64,000 bases of DNA from CAYJPV01 sp964372095 (lineage in GTDB: Bacteria > Acidobacteriota > Vicinamibacteria > Vicinamibacterales > JAKQTR01), in the NCBI GenBank assembly GCA_964372095.1, contig CAYJPV010000018.1:1-64000 (forward strand), given 5' to 3'. The notes under the pieces were generated by a model, which saw nothing but the letters and a program-made list of their open reading frames with translations, made no database searches and had not been told where the DNA came from. The stretch's first letter is position 1. Each line of letters opens with the position of its first letter. Positions 8,246 through 17,441 of this stretch are shown here, piece by piece. The position numbers and the translations under genes were made by a program.

Positions 8246-8884
8246 ATGATTCCGCTGTGCGACCTCGTCCCGTCGCGCACCCCCCCCACGGCCACGCTCA
8301 CGCTTGGCGCCCTCTCGATTGCGGGTTCGGTGGCGCTCTGGGCCAGCCTGGCCGGCGCGTCGGTACCGGCCGCCGGCCTGGGCCTGGCGCCCGTCACCTG
8401 GTCGCTGGGGGGAATAGCCTGGTCGCTTACGGCGTACCCTGGCGTCACCGCCTGCGTCGCCTGCCTCCTGGCCCTGTGGTTGTTCGGCCCGACCCTGGAG
8501 GACCGGCTCGGACGACCGCGGTTCGTTCTGCTGTGGCTCGTAAGCGGACTGGCCGCTGTCGCGGGGCACATGCTCATGGCCCCGCATTCGACGGCCCTGC
8601 TCCTGGGCGGCGTCGGGGCCACCTCCGGCGTCATCGCCGGCAACCTCGCGCTGCACCCGCGGGGCCGCGTGCTTGCCGTCACGCCGGTGGTGGTGGGATT
8701 CGAGTTCGTCGATCTGCCATCGTGGGCCTACGCGGGGCTGTGGCTGTCGGTCATCCCTCTGGCGACACTCGCACCACTGCCGGTGCTCCTGGTCACATGC
8801 GCCACGGGCGCGACAGCCGGGACGACAACGGCCCTGCTGCTGAAACACCCGGAGCGGATGCGCATCGAGTGGTGGGGGCGTTAG
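8246..8884 (+). CDS. Rhomboid-like membrane protein, catalytic His missing
   Basis: Polytopic membrane protein of 212 residues with about six helices and the rhomboid order. The N-terminus MIPLCDLVPSRTPP resembles the family, YPGVTACVACLLALWLFGPTLEDRLG matches the L1/TM2 region, and VGATSGVIAG holds Ser127 at the place of the GxSG nucleophile. In the last helix the usual AHxGG motif is replaced by TCATGATAG, so the catalytic His is absent and proteolysis is unlikely as I read it. It may be a rhomboid pseudoprotease. The stop TAG (8882) is the first triplet of repeat element B. Confidence 0.7.
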   Translation: MIPLCDLVPSRTPPTATLTLGALSIAGSVALWASLAGASVPAAGLGLAPVTWSLGGIAWSLTAYPGVTACVACLLALWLFGPTLEDRLGRPRFVLLWLVSGLAAVAGHMLMAPHSTALLLGGVGATSGVIAGNLALHPRGRVLAVTPVVVGFEFVDLPSWAYAGLWLSVIPLATLAPLPVLLVTCATGATAGTTTALLLKHPERMRIEWWGR

Positions 8885-8950
8885 GACCGGTTTCAAAACC
8901 TGCGTATGCGGCCAGCTTGTAACCGCGAGAACGGGTTTTGAAACCGCCTC
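8882..8950. repeat. Palindromic intergenic element, copy B
   Basis: Begins with the TAG stop of the rhomboid-like gene. Outer arms CGGTTTCAAAACC at 8888-8900 and the exact complement at 8934-8946, 59 bp end to end as in copies A and C. It differs from copy A at about eight of 69 positions, all in the interior or the far edge, while the outer arms are identical. Confidence 0.9.
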
Positions 8951-8951
8951 C

Positions 8952-9030
8952 AGGGGTTCGGGGTTAGGGGTTAGGGGTTAGGGCCCATGCCCCTTGCCCC
9001 TTGTCCCTTGCCCCTTGTCCCTTGCCCCTA
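8952..9030. repeat. Back-to-back heptamer arrays
   Basis: A G-rich array (GGGGTTA steps) is followed directly by a C-rich array (CCCCTTG and TCCCTTG steps alternating). The two are nearly inverse of each other and could fold into a long imperfect hairpin. The array ends exactly at the stop codon of the minus-strand VWFA gene, whose TAG is the start of the unit TAGGGGC read on that strand. Confidence 0.85.
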
Positions 9031-9978
9031 CTTCCCCGTCACCACCGGCGCGGCCGTGGCCTTGACGACCACGCCCTCGAGCATGACGCCCACCTGCAGG
9101 TTCTTGGGCTTGCCGCCGCCCGGGCGGCTGAACGTCACCTGGTACGTGGACGCCAGTTCGGCACCGACCCGATCGAGGGCGCCGCCGATGGCGAGGATGC
9201 TCGCAACCCGGTGCAGCGTGCCCCCCGTCTTCGACGTGCCATCTGCCAGCAGTTGCGAGCGCTCGCGGTGGCCTTCGCCTTCAGCCTCCATCTGCCGCAG
9301 GCGCTCCTGGCGCGCCACAATATCGCGCCCGGACGCCGACGTCAGTGACGGACTGGCCGGTCCGCCCGACGCAGAGCCGACTGCCACGATGTGCAGGGCC
9401 GCCGGCAGTTCAATGAGCTGTTTGATCACCGCCCCCGCGGTCCGCGCGCTGTTGTCGCTGCCGCCCACGCTCACCGCCACGACGACCGGACGCCTCGACG
9501 CCTGCGCCTTCAGATCGCGGCACGCCATCTCGATCGCATCGACCAGCCGTGGCATCGTATCCTGGCGTCCGGACAGCCGCCCGATCCCTGCCCTCACCGC
9601 GTCAGTGTCGGTCGTGAACGGCACGACGGGAATCGGGTTCGCGCCGAACTCGTACACCCCGACCAGCGTGCCGGCCGGAAATTTGCCGACAAAGGCGGCC
9701 AGCGCGGCGCGGTACGTCTCGGCGGACGACACCGCGCCGCTCGTGTCGACCAGCAACGCGAGGTGCATCGGCACGGACACGGGCCCGGCCCGCAACACGT
9801 CGCGGTCCTTGCCATCCTCACGAATTGCGAAAAAGGCGGGGCCGAGGTCCTTGATCGGCAGACCTGACGTATCGGCCACCGATACGAAGACATCGCGCTC
9901 GCCGGACTGGGCACCGAGCCCCGGTGTCAGCACCAGGCAGGCCGCCGCCACCGCCGCCAGACAGATTCGTGCACGCAT
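9028..9978 (-). CDS. Exported VWFA-domain protein, short form
   Basis: Secreted or periplasmic protein of 316 residues with a signal peptide (MRARICLAAVAAACLVLTPG). The domain begins ERDVFVSVADTSGLPIKDLGPAFFAIREDG, the pattern of the acidobacterial VWFA family also present at 42142 and 44314, then LALLVDTSGAV at the MIDAS position (DxSGx) and a Rossmann-like core. The C-terminal part (STYQVTFSRPGGGKPKNLQVGV) matches the usual end of the family. Ligand unknown. The stop codon is the edge of a heptamer array. Confidence 0.82.
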   Translation of the reverse strand: MRARICLAAVAAACLVLTPGLGAQSGERDVFVSVADTSGLPIKDLGPAFFAIREDGKDRDVLRAGPVSVPMHLALLVDTSGAVSSAETYRAALAAFVGKFPAGTLVGVYEFGANPIPVVPFTTDTDAVRAGIGRLSGRQDTMPRLVDAIEMACRDLKAQASRRPVVVAVSVGGSDNSARTAGAVIKQLIELPAALHIVAVGSASGGPASPSLTSASGRDIVARQERLRQMEAEGEGHRERSQLLADGTSKTGGTLHRVASILAIGGALDRVGAELASTYQVTFSRPGGGKPKNLQVGVMLEGVVVKATAAPVVTGK

Positions 9979-10106
9979 ACCCGACCTCCAGTTGCCACGC
10001 CGACCGACGGCACCACCTGATTCTATGCCGGAGCGAGACGGCCCGATCGGATTCCTGCGCCGGCCGGTATACGATGGAGTATCACCCTCCCTTGGAGCTT
10101 TTCATC

Positions 10107-13100
10107 ATGCGACGTGCCGTCTTCGTCTCCGCCTTCGTGGCGCTTGCCTGGCTGGCCCCGGTGGCTGTCGGTCCGGCGCTCGTGGCCAGTGCCCCAGCTG
10201 ACGCTCCGGTGCACCACCGCCTGACGGTCGCCATCGACCCGGTCACCCACCGCCTGACCGTGACGGACGCCGTGACGTGGCCGGGACCGCAAACCGGCGC
10301 GCCCGCGACGTTCCTGCTCAACGCCCGGCTGCGCGTGACGAAGGCCGACCCGGCCATTGAAGAAGTCCCGCTCGGCGATGTCGACGGCCCATTCGGTCCC
10401 GGCACGATCGCCCGCACGCCGCTGAAACGGTACCGGATCACCGGACCAGCATCGACGCTGACGCTGACCTACGAAGGCCCGATGGATTTCCCGCTATCCG
10501 ATCCGAAAGAGGAGTACACGAGGGGATTCCGCGACACGATTGGCCTGGTCAGCACGGAAGGCGTGTACCTGGCGGCCAGCAGTTTCTGGCACCCGCGTGT
10601 CGGTTCGGAACTCGTCACCTTCACGATGGAGGCCCGCGTCCCGGAGGGGTGGCACCTGATCAGTCAGGGCGACGGGACCTCGCGCGACGCCGCCGGGCTC
10701 GCACAGTGGGATTCCCGGGGGCCCATGGATGAGATCTACCTGGTGGGCGGGCCGCTGCACGTCTACAGGGACTCCGCCGGGGCGGTCGAAGCCCTCGTGT
10801 ACCTGCGAGAGCCGGACGGGTCGCTGGCCAACAAGTACCTCGCCGCGACAGCGCAGTACATCGAGATGTACCGCAGCCTGATCGGGCCGTATCCGTACGG
10901 CAAGTTCGCCCTCGTCGAGAACTTCTGGGAGACCGGCTACGGCATGCCGACCTTCACGCTGCTCGGGTCGCAGGTGATCCGCTTTCCCTTCATCCTGACG
11001 TCGTCGTATCCCCACGAAATCCTGCACAACTGGTGGGGCAATTCGGTATTCGTGGACTACGACAGCGGCAACTGGTGCGAAGGCCTGACGGCTTACATGG
11101 CCGACCACCTGATCCAGGAACAGCGCGGCACCGGCGACGAGTACCGACGGACGACGCTGCAGAAGTACCGGGACTACGTGAGAACAGGCCGTGACTTCCC
11201 GCTGGCCGAGTTCCGGGGCCGCTTCAGCGCCGCCACGGAAGCCGTGGGGTACGGCAAGTCGCTGATGGGATTCCACGCGGTCCGGCTGGCCATCGGCGAC
11301 GACGCCTTCCGCAAGACCGTGGCGGCATTCGCCCGCCAGTTCAAGGGACGCCGGGCGACGTTCCGCGACTTCCAGCAGGTGGCCGAGGCGACGTCCGGCA
11401 CACCGCTCGGGTGGATCTTCGACGACCTCATCACGCGGGCGGGGTCGGCCGTGCTGGCGGTCTCGGCAGGGCCCGCGTCCGTCCGCCAGGATGGCGGGCG
11501 CTACGTGGTGGAAGGGGTGCTTCGCCAGACCCAGGCCGGCGCGCCGTTCGTGCTCGACGTGCCGGTTGTCGTCCAGACCGGGCGCGGCGCGGTAACCTCA
11601 CACGTGCGGCTCGACAAGGCCGAAGTCGCGTTCGCGATCGCGGCCGACGCGCCGCCGCTGGCATTGTCGGTCGATCCGCGATTCGACGTCTTCCGCCGTC
11701 TCGATCCGCGCGAGACGCCGTCGTCAATCGGCCAGATCTTCGGCGAGCCGCGTGTCCTCGCCGTGCTGCCGTCCGGCGCACCGCCGGCCGAACTCGACGC
11801 GTGGCGGGCCCTGTTCAGGGGCTGGCACAGCGACAACCACGCCATCGACGTGGCACTCGATTCGGCCATCACGGACCTGCCGCGCGATCGCGCGGTGTGG
11901 ATTGCCGGTGTCTCCAACCGGTTTGCCGGGCAGGTCTTCGATCTGCTGCCCGGCGTCACACGCCGCGCCGGCACGATCGAGATCGACGGCGAGAAGATGG
12001 CGCTCGAGGGACACACCCTGGTACTCGTCGCCCGGCACCCGCAGAACGTCGAGAAGGCCGTGGGCCTGCTCGCCGTGCAACCGGCGGCGGCGTTCCCGGG
12101 ACTCGGGCGCAAACTGCCCCACTACGGCAAGTACTCGTACCTCGGCTTCGAAGGCGACGAACCCGCCAACATCATCAAGGGTCAATGGCAGCAGTCCGAT
12201 TCGCCGTTGCACGTCGACCTGCGCCAGCCCGGCCAGCGGGCGACCAACGTGCCCGCGCTGCCCCCCGACGGCCGCAAGGCCCTGGCCGAGTTGCCGCCCG
12301 TCTTCTCGCAGCAGGCCATGCGGGACCACGTGGCGTTCCTCACGTCGCCGGCCGTGAAAGGCCGCGGCCTGGGTACGCCGGAGCTGGACGAAGCCGCCCG
12401 CTACATCGCCGACCGGTTCAAGGCCGCGGGTCTGCAGCCGGGCGGCGACCACGGCACGTACTTCCAGCGTTTCCGCATCGAGAAGGGCCCCGACGGCCAG
12501 CCGCGTGAGGCGGCCAACGTCATCGGGATCATCCCCGGCACGCGGACCGACTGGAGCGGCCAGAGCGCCGTGCTTGCGGCGCACTACGATCATCTGGGCC
12601 TCGGCTGGCCCGACGTTCACAAAGGCGACGAAGGCAGGATCCACCCCGGCGCCGACGACAACGCCAGCGGCGTTGCGGTGCTGCTCGAACTCGCCCGGGC
12701 GATGGGCGGCGGGGAACGCCCGCCGCGCACGCTGGTGTTCGCGGCGTTCACGGGCGAAGAAGCCGGACGGCTGGGTTCCAAGTACTACGCGGCCCACCCC
12801 ACCTTCCCGCTCGACCGCCTGTGGGGTGTCATCAACATGGACACCGTCGGCCGCCTCGGCTCCCAGAAACTCAGCGTGCTGGGGACCGGCACGGCCAGCG
12901 AGTGGCAGCACATCTTCCGGGGAGCGGGCTTCGTCACAGGGGTCGACAGTCGCAACGTCCCCGAGTCGATCGAAGCATCGGACCAGGTGAGCTTCACCGA
13001 GAAGGGCGTGCCGGCCGTTCAGATCTTCACCGCCGCTCACGCCGACTACCATCGTCCGTCCGACACGGCCGACAAGATCGACTACGCGGGTCTCGTCAAG

Positions 13101-13502
13101 GTCGCGGCCTTCGTGAAAGAGGGGATTGCCTACCTCGGCGAACGCCCGGAGCCGATGACGAACATGATCAAGCCGGCATCGGCTGTGCCCGCGCCGGCCG
13201 GCCCTCCGGCCGGCACCGCGCCTGCGGCCGCCGGTGCCCGGCGTGCCAGCCTTGGCACGGTCCCGGACTTCGCGTTCCAGGGCCCTGGCGTCAGGGTCTC
13301 CGGAACCGTGCCGGGGTCGCCCGCGGAAAAGGCCGGGATCAAGGAAGGCGATGTCGTCACGCAGATCGCCGGCACGGCCGTGGCGAACCTGCAGGAGTAT
13401 TCGAACGTCCTGCGCGGCCTGGCGCCCGGACAAACGGTGAAAGTGACAGTGGTGCGCGGCACCGAAGCCCGCGTGGTAGAAATCGTGCTCGCAGAACGAT
13501 AG
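10107..13502 (+). CDS. Exported M1-M28-PDZ fusion metallopeptidase
   Basis: Exported protein of 1131 residues combining two peptidases. The ATG at 10107 has GGAG nine bases upstream and opens a signal peptide (MRRAVFVSAFVALAWLAPVA). An M1 aminopeptidase part (about 30-560) has HEILH at 303-307 and WCEG with the third zinc ligand at Glu325, 17 residues after the second His rather than the classical 18. An M28 part (about 730-1020) shows AAHYDHLG, GADDNASG, TGEEAGRLGS and NMDTVGRLG. A PDZ domain (about 1055-1131; SPAEKAGIKEGDVV) ends the protein. Probably periplasmic peptide degradation. The stop TAG is the first triplet of repeat element C. Confidence 0.88.
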   Translation: MRRAVFVSAFVALAWLAPVAVGPALVASAPADAPVHHRLTVAIDPVTHRLTVTDAVTWPGPQTGAPATFLLNARLRVTKADPAIEEVPLGDVDGPFGPGTIARTPLKRYRITGPASTLTLTYEGPMDFPLSDPKEEYTRGFRDTIGLVSTEGVYLAASSFWHPRVGSELVTFTMEARVPEGWHLISQGDGTSRDAAGLAQWDSRGPMDEIYLVGGPLHVYRDSAGAVEALVYLREPDGSLANKYLAATAQYIEMYRSLIGPYPYGKFALVENFWETGYGMPTFTLLGSQVIRFPFILTSSYPHEILHNWWGNSVFVDYDSGNWCEGLTAYMADHLIQEQRGTGDEYRRTTLQKYRDYVRTGRDFPLAEFRGRFSAATEAVGYGKSLMGFHAVRLAIGDDAFRKTVAAFARQFKGRRATFRDFQQVAEATSGTPLGWIFDDLITRAGSAVLAVSAGPASVRQDGGRYVVEGVLRQTQAGAPFVLDVPVVVQTGRGAVTSHVRLDKAEVAFAIAADAPPLALSVDPRFDVFRRLDPRETPSSIGQIFGEPRVLAVLPSGAPPAELDAWRALFRGWHSDNHAIDVALDSAITDLPRDRAVWIAGVSNRFAGQVFDLLPGVTRRAGTIEIDGEKMALEGHTLVLVARHPQNVEKAVGLLAVQPAAAFPGLGRKLPHYGKYSYLGFEGDEPANIIKGQWQQSDSPLHVDLRQPGQRATNVPALPPDGRKALAELPPVFSQQAMRDHVAFLTSPAVKGRGLGTPELDEAARYIADRFKAAGLQPGGDHGTYFQRFRIEKGPDGQPREAANVIGIIPGTRTDWSGQSAVLAAHYDHLGLGWPDVHKGDEGRIHPGADDNASGVAVLLELARAMGGGERPPRTLVFAAFTGEEAGRLGSKYYAAHPTFPLDRLWGVINMDTVGRLGSQKLSVLGTGTASEWQHIFRGAGFVTGVDSRNVPESIEASDQVSFTEKGVPAVQIFTAAHADYHRPSDTADKIDYAGLVKVAAFVKEGIAYLGERPEPMTNMIKPASAVPAPAGPPAGTAPAAAGARRASLGTVPDFAFQGPGVRVSGTVPGSPAEKAGIKEGDVVTQIAGTAVANLQEYSNVLRGLAPGQTVKVTVVRGTEARVVEIVLAER

Positions 13503-13568
13503 GACCGGTTTCAAGACCTGCGTGAGCGTCCTGTTTGCGACCGCGGGCACGGGTCGTGAAACCGCTTC
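13500..13568. repeat. Palindromic intergenic element, copy C
   Basis: Begins with the TAG stop of the M1-M28-PDZ gene. Arms CGGTTTCAAGACC (13506-13518) and GGTCGTGAAACCG (13552-13564) pair with one mismatch, again 59 bp end to end. It is the most diverged of the three close copies, yet keeps spacing and the TAGGACCGGTTTC edge. Confidence 0.88.
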
Positions 13569-13600
13569 TGATGACTTCCGGGGAACAGAGGAGACAACGC

Positions 13601-14821
13601 ATGATTCGACGATGGATGGCGGTGGCGGTGGGTGTGGCGCTGTTGGCCCCGGTCGCGGCGGCGGCCCAGGATCACTGGAAACTTGCGATCGGCGATCCCG
13701 CCCGCAAGACGAAAGAGGCGCCGATCCTGCTCGACTCGATCACCGACACGCGCACGGGCGCGGCGATCACGCCCGCAGAGCTTGCGGCGGGCCTCGACGA
13801 CGTGAAGGTGGTCTTCGTGGGCGAAAGCCACACCGATATCAACTTCCACCGGGCGCAGTTGCAGGTTATCCAGGAACTGCAGAAACGCGGCCGTGACGTG
13901 CTCATCGGCCTTGAGATGTACCCGTACACCGAGCAGGCCGGCCTCGATCTGTGGAACGCCGGATCGGTCACCGAAGACGAGTTCGTCACGAAATCACAGT
14001 GGTACAAGAACTGGGGTTACCACTGGCTCTACTACCGCGACATCTTCGTGTTCGCCCGGGAGAAAGGCCTCAAGATGTACGGCGTCAACACGCCGCGCGA
14101 GGTCGTGAGCGCCGTGCGCAAGAAAGGATTCCAGAACCTCACGCCCGACGAAGCGGCCCGCATTCCCCCGAAGGTGGACGTCGACAACGAGGAACACAAG
14201 CAGCTCTTCCGGGCGTTTTTCGCCGGCGAAGAGAGCATGATGCACACGATGAGCGCGGCCATGTTCGACGGCATGTTCGCGGCGCAGTGCACCTGGGACG
14301 CGTCGATGGGCTACAACGCCGTCAACGCGCTGAAGAAGTTCGGCGGGCCCAGGAGCATCATGGTGGTCCTGATCGGGTCGGGGCACGTGGCCTACGGCCT
14401 GGGCATCCAGCGCCAGGCGGCCCTGTGGTACGACGGCAAGATGGCGTCGGTCATCCCGGTGTCCGTCGCCGACGCCAAAGGCAAGCCCATGACGAGCGCG
14501 CAGGCGTCGTACGCGGACTTCCTCTGGGGCATTCCGGCCGAGACGGATCCGATTTATCCGTCGATCGGCTTCTCCACGCGCACGGGCAAGGGCGAGTTCC
14601 CGCTGGAGGTCATCGACGTCCCGAAAGACAGCATCGCGGCCGCGGCGGGGTTTGCCGTGGGCGACGTCCTCCAGGCCATGGACGGCGTGCCCCTGAAAGA
14701 CCGTGAAGTCTACAACACGCTGCTGGCTGCCAAACGCTGGTCCGATGCGGCGGTCTTCACGGTGCTCCGGGGCGGACAGACGCAGACGGTCACGGCGTAC
14801 TTCCGCAGGGTCAGGAAGTAG
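13601..14821 (+). CDS. ChaN-like (haem-uptake, Tiki-fold) protein with PDZ domain
   Basis: Exported protein of 406 residues; signal peptide MIRRWMAVAVGVALLAPVAAAA and a GAGGAG ribosome site before the ATG. The main domain (about 35-290) carries VVFVGESHTDINFHRAQ, VLIGLEMYPY, NWGYHWLYYRDIFVFA and VVLIGSGHVAYGLGI, the conserved Glu/His pattern of the ChaN/DUF399 superfamily (ChaN binds haem as a surface lipoprotein). A C-terminal PDZ domain (about 315-405; DSIAAAAGFAVGDVLQAMDG) is fused. No lipobox is evident. Whether it binds haem or is a Tiki-like protease is not decidable here. The stop TAG opens a heptamer array. Confidence 0.82.
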   Translation: MIRRWMAVAVGVALLAPVAAAAQDHWKLAIGDPARKTKEAPILLDSITDTRTGAAITPAELAAGLDDVKVVFVGESHTDINFHRAQLQVIQELQKRGRDVLIGLEMYPYTEQAGLDLWNAGSVTEDEFVTKSQWYKNWGYHWLYYRDIFVFAREKGLKMYGVNTPREVVSAVRKKGFQNLTPDEAARIPPKVDVDNEEHKQLFRAFFAGEESMMHTMSAAMFDGMFAAQCTWDASMGYNAVNALKKFGGPRSIMVVLIGSGHVAYGLGIQRQAALWYDGKMASVIPVSVADAKGKPMTSAQASYADFLWGIPAETDPIYPSIGFSTRTGKGEFPLEVIDVPKDSIAAAAGFAVGDVLQAMDGVPLKDREVYNTLLAAKRWSDAAVFTVLRGGQTQTVTAYFRRVRK

Positions 14822-14905
14822 GACAACGGAGGTAGGAAGTAGACAGTAGTCAGTAGACAGTGGGCCTGCTGACTACTGGCTACTGACTACTACCTACTGA
14901 CTACC
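14819..14905. repeat. Inverted pair of heptamer arrays
   Basis: Starting at the TAG stop of the ChaN-like gene, a left array reads GTAGACA, GTAGTCA, GTAGACA and a right array reads CTGACTA, CTGGCTA, CTGACTA, CTACCTA. The two halves are near reverse complements across a short GGGCC centre, so the transcript can form a long imperfect hairpin. It separates the ChaN-like gene from lon and may end transcription. Confidence 0.82.
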
Positions 14906-14933
14906 TCGAATGGGCTCCCTCCGAGGCACAGCT

Positions 14934-17441
14934 ATGTCCGACACCGCCGTTCCTTCCATCGCGCCGGTCCCGCACATCCCGTCGCACCTGCCGGTGCTCC
15001 CGCTGCGCGACACGGTCGTCTTCCCGCTGACCGTCACGCCGCTCGCCGCCAACCGGGCGGTGTCGGTGGACTCGATCAACCGGGCGCTCGGCAGCGACCG
15101 CCTGCTGCTCCTGACCCAGCAGATCGGCGAGGTGGATGACCCGGGCCCCGATGCCATCCGCCTGGTAGGCACGGTCGCCGCCATCAGGCAGATGGGCCGC
15201 GTCGGGACCGCCGTGCACGTCATCGTGGAAGGCCTGGTCCGTGCCCGGGTCACGGCCGTGACCCGTGAGGGCACCGTCATGCAGGCGGCCGTGGAAGCCT
15301 GGCCGGACGACCAGACGACCAGCCTCGAAATCGACGCCTACGTCAGAACGATCCACGAGCAGGCCGAACGAGCGATGTCGGTCACCAGCGGCTCGCAGCA
15401 GGAGATGAAGGGCCTCATCGCCGGGATCGAGAACCCCTTGCGCCTGTGTTATGTCGTGGCCGGGCTGCTCGATACCAAGGCGGAGGACCGCCAGCGGCTG
15501 CTGGAAGAGGAGCGGCTGTCCCAGAAACTCCGCACGGTGGCCCAGGCACTGAGCCGCGAAGTCGCGGTACTCGAACTGAAAGGCAAGATCGAATCGGAAA
15601 CCCAGCAGGAGATGAGCGACGCCCAGCGGCAGTACTACCTGCGTCAGCAGCTGAAGGCCATCAAGGAACAGCTGGGCGAATCGGACGGCGAGGAAGTCGA
15701 CGAACTCCGCGAGCGCCTGGCTGCCGCCGGACTGCCGGACGCCGTCGCGAAAGCCGCCGAACGTGAAGCTCGGCGCCTCGAGCGGATGACGCCCGCGTCG
15801 CCGGAGTACCAGATGATCCGGACGTACCTGGACTGGGTGCTGGAAGTGCCGTGGAGCGCATCCACCGAGGACCGCCTGGACCTGCGCGAAGCCCGCACGG
15901 TGCTGGATGACGACCACTACGATCTGGAGAAGGTCAAAGACCGGATCGTCGAGTACCTCGCCGTGCGCAAGCTGAAGGGCGACCTGCGCGGCCCGATCCT
16001 GTGCTTCGTCGGCCCGCCGGGCGTCGGCAAGACGTCGCTGGGCCAGTCGATTGCCCGGGCCATGAACCGCAAGTTCGTACGGATTTCCCTCGGCGGCGTA
16101 CGCGACGAAGCCGACATCCGCGGCCATCGCCGTACCTACATCGGCGCCATTCCCGGCCGCATCGTCCAGGGGCTGAAGCAGGCCGGATCGATGAATCCGG
16201 TGTTCATGCTGGACGAGATCGACAAGGTCACGGCCGGATATCAGGGCGACCCCGCGGCCGCGCTGCTGGAAGTCCTGGACCCGGCCCAGAACCACTCGTT
16301 CCGCGATCATTATCTGGAGGTGCAGACCGATCTGTCGCGAGTCCTGTTCATCGCCACCGCAAACCAGCTCGGTACGATTCACCGTGCGTTGCTCGACCGT
16401 ATGGAGATCATCGAGCTGACCGGCTATACGGACGTGGACAAACACCAGATTGCCCGGCGTTACCTCGTGCCGAGGCAGCTGTCGGAGCACGGCCTGCCGC
16501 CGGGGTCGCTCGACGTCACCCACGACGCGATGCAACTCATCATCCGCGAGTACACGCGGGAAGCCGGTGTGCGCAATCTCGAGCGCCATCTCGGCACCGT
16601 GGCGCGCAAGGTCGCGGCCAAGGTCGCGACGTCGACCGACTCGACCAGCCTGCAGGACCACGAAGTCGTGGCCACGGTGACCGCCGGAGACCTGCCGACG
16701 TACCTGGGCCCATCGCGCTTCAAGCGGGACGTGCCGTTCCGGGTGGCCTCTCCGGGTGTCGCCACCGGCGTGGCCTGGACGGAGAGCGGCGGCGACGTGC
16801 TCTTCATCGAAGCCACGTCCATGCCCGCGGGGCACGGCCAGATTACACTGACCGGGCACCTCGGCAACGTCATGCAGGAGTCGGCGCGTACGGCCGTCAG
16901 CCTGCTCCGCTCCCGCACGGCAGAACTGGGGCTCGCGGCAGACGTGTTCAAGAAGAACGACCTGCACGTGCACGTACCCGCCGGCGCGATTCCCAAGGAC
17001 GGGCCCTCGGCGGGCGTGACCATGGCCACGGCCATCCTGTCGGCGATACGCAAGCAGCCCGTGCGGGCGGATGTCGCCATGACCGGCGAGATCACCCTGA
17101 GCGGCGCGGTCCTGCCGGTCGGCGGTATCCGCGAGAAGGCGCTCGCGGCGCGGCGGTACGGCATCACCACGTTTATCCTGCCCGACCGCAACGCCGGCGA
17201 CATCCAGGAACTGCCGGACGAAGTCCGGAACGACATGACGTTCGTCCCGGTGAAGCACATCGACGAGGTGCTGGCGCTGGCGCTGCCGGCCCCGGTTCTG
17301 GCGCCCACACAGACCGCCACGGCCGCCGGGACCGGGACGGCAGCCGAGGCGCCGCCTGAATCTCCGTCAGTTCCGGACGACGAGCCGGAACCCGATCAGG
17401 AACCACAAACCGCCGGGACACGCCCGGACGGGACCGCGTGA
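14934..17441 (+). CDS. lon: ATP-dependent Lon protease
   Basis: Cytoplasmic AAA+ protease of 835 residues. The N-terminal substrate-binding domain (about 20-210; LPVLPLRDTVVFPLTVTPL), coiled-coil linker (about 210-310), AAA+ module with Walker A GPPGVGKT at about 360-367 and Walker B VFMLDEIDK, and the C-terminal protease with catalytic Ser692 (KDGPSAGVT) and Lys735 (IREKALAA). The ATG at 14934 is favoured over one at 14910 because GAGG lies 7 nt before it. A variable Ala/Thr/Glu/Pro-rich tail of about 45 residues follows the protease domain. The stop overlaps the next gene (GTGA). Confidence 0.97.
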   Translation: MSDTAVPSIAPVPHIPSHLPVLPLRDTVVFPLTVTPLAANRAVSVDSINRALGSDRLLLLTQQIGEVDDPGPDAIRLVGTVAAIRQMGRVGTAVHVIVEGLVRARVTAVTREGTVMQAAVEAWPDDQTTSLEIDAYVRTIHEQAERAMSVTSGSQQEMKGLIAGIENPLRLCYVVAGLLDTKAEDRQRLLEEERLSQKLRTVAQALSREVAVLELKGKIESETQQEMSDAQRQYYLRQQLKAIKEQLGESDGEEVDELRERLAAAGLPDAVAKAAEREARRLERMTPASPEYQMIRTYLDWVLEVPWSASTEDRLDLREARTVLDDDHYDLEKVKDRIVEYLAVRKLKGDLRGPILCFVGPPGVGKTSLGQSIARAMNRKFVRISLGGVRDEADIRGHRRTYIGAIPGRIVQGLKQAGSMNPVFMLDEIDKVTAGYQGDPAAALLEVLDPAQNHSFRDHYLEVQTDLSRVLFIATANQLGTIHRALLDRMEIIELTGYTDVDKHQIARRYLVPRQLSEHGLPPGSLDVTHDAMQLIIREYTREAGVRNLERHLGTVARKVAAKVATSTDSTSLQDHEVVATVTAGDLPTYLGPSRFKRDVPFRVASPGVATGVAWTESGGDVLFIEATSMPAGHGQITLTGHLGNVMQESARTAVSLLRSRTAELGLAADVFKKNDLHVHVPAGAIPKDGPSAGVTMATAILSAIRKQPVRADVAMTGEITLSGAVLPVGGIREKALAARRYGITTFILPDRNAGDIQELPDEVRNDMTFVPVKHIDEVLALALPAPVLAPTQTATAAGTGTAAEAPPESPSVPDDEPEPDQEPQTAGTRPDGTA

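Noticed and set aside
9924..10106. Upstream extension of the M1-M28-PDZ gene
   Set aside because: The extension has no family-like sequence and would precede a good ribosome site and signal peptide at 10107.
14901..17258. A 785-codon open frame antisense to lon
   Set aside because: The forward frame is an unmistakable Lon protease.
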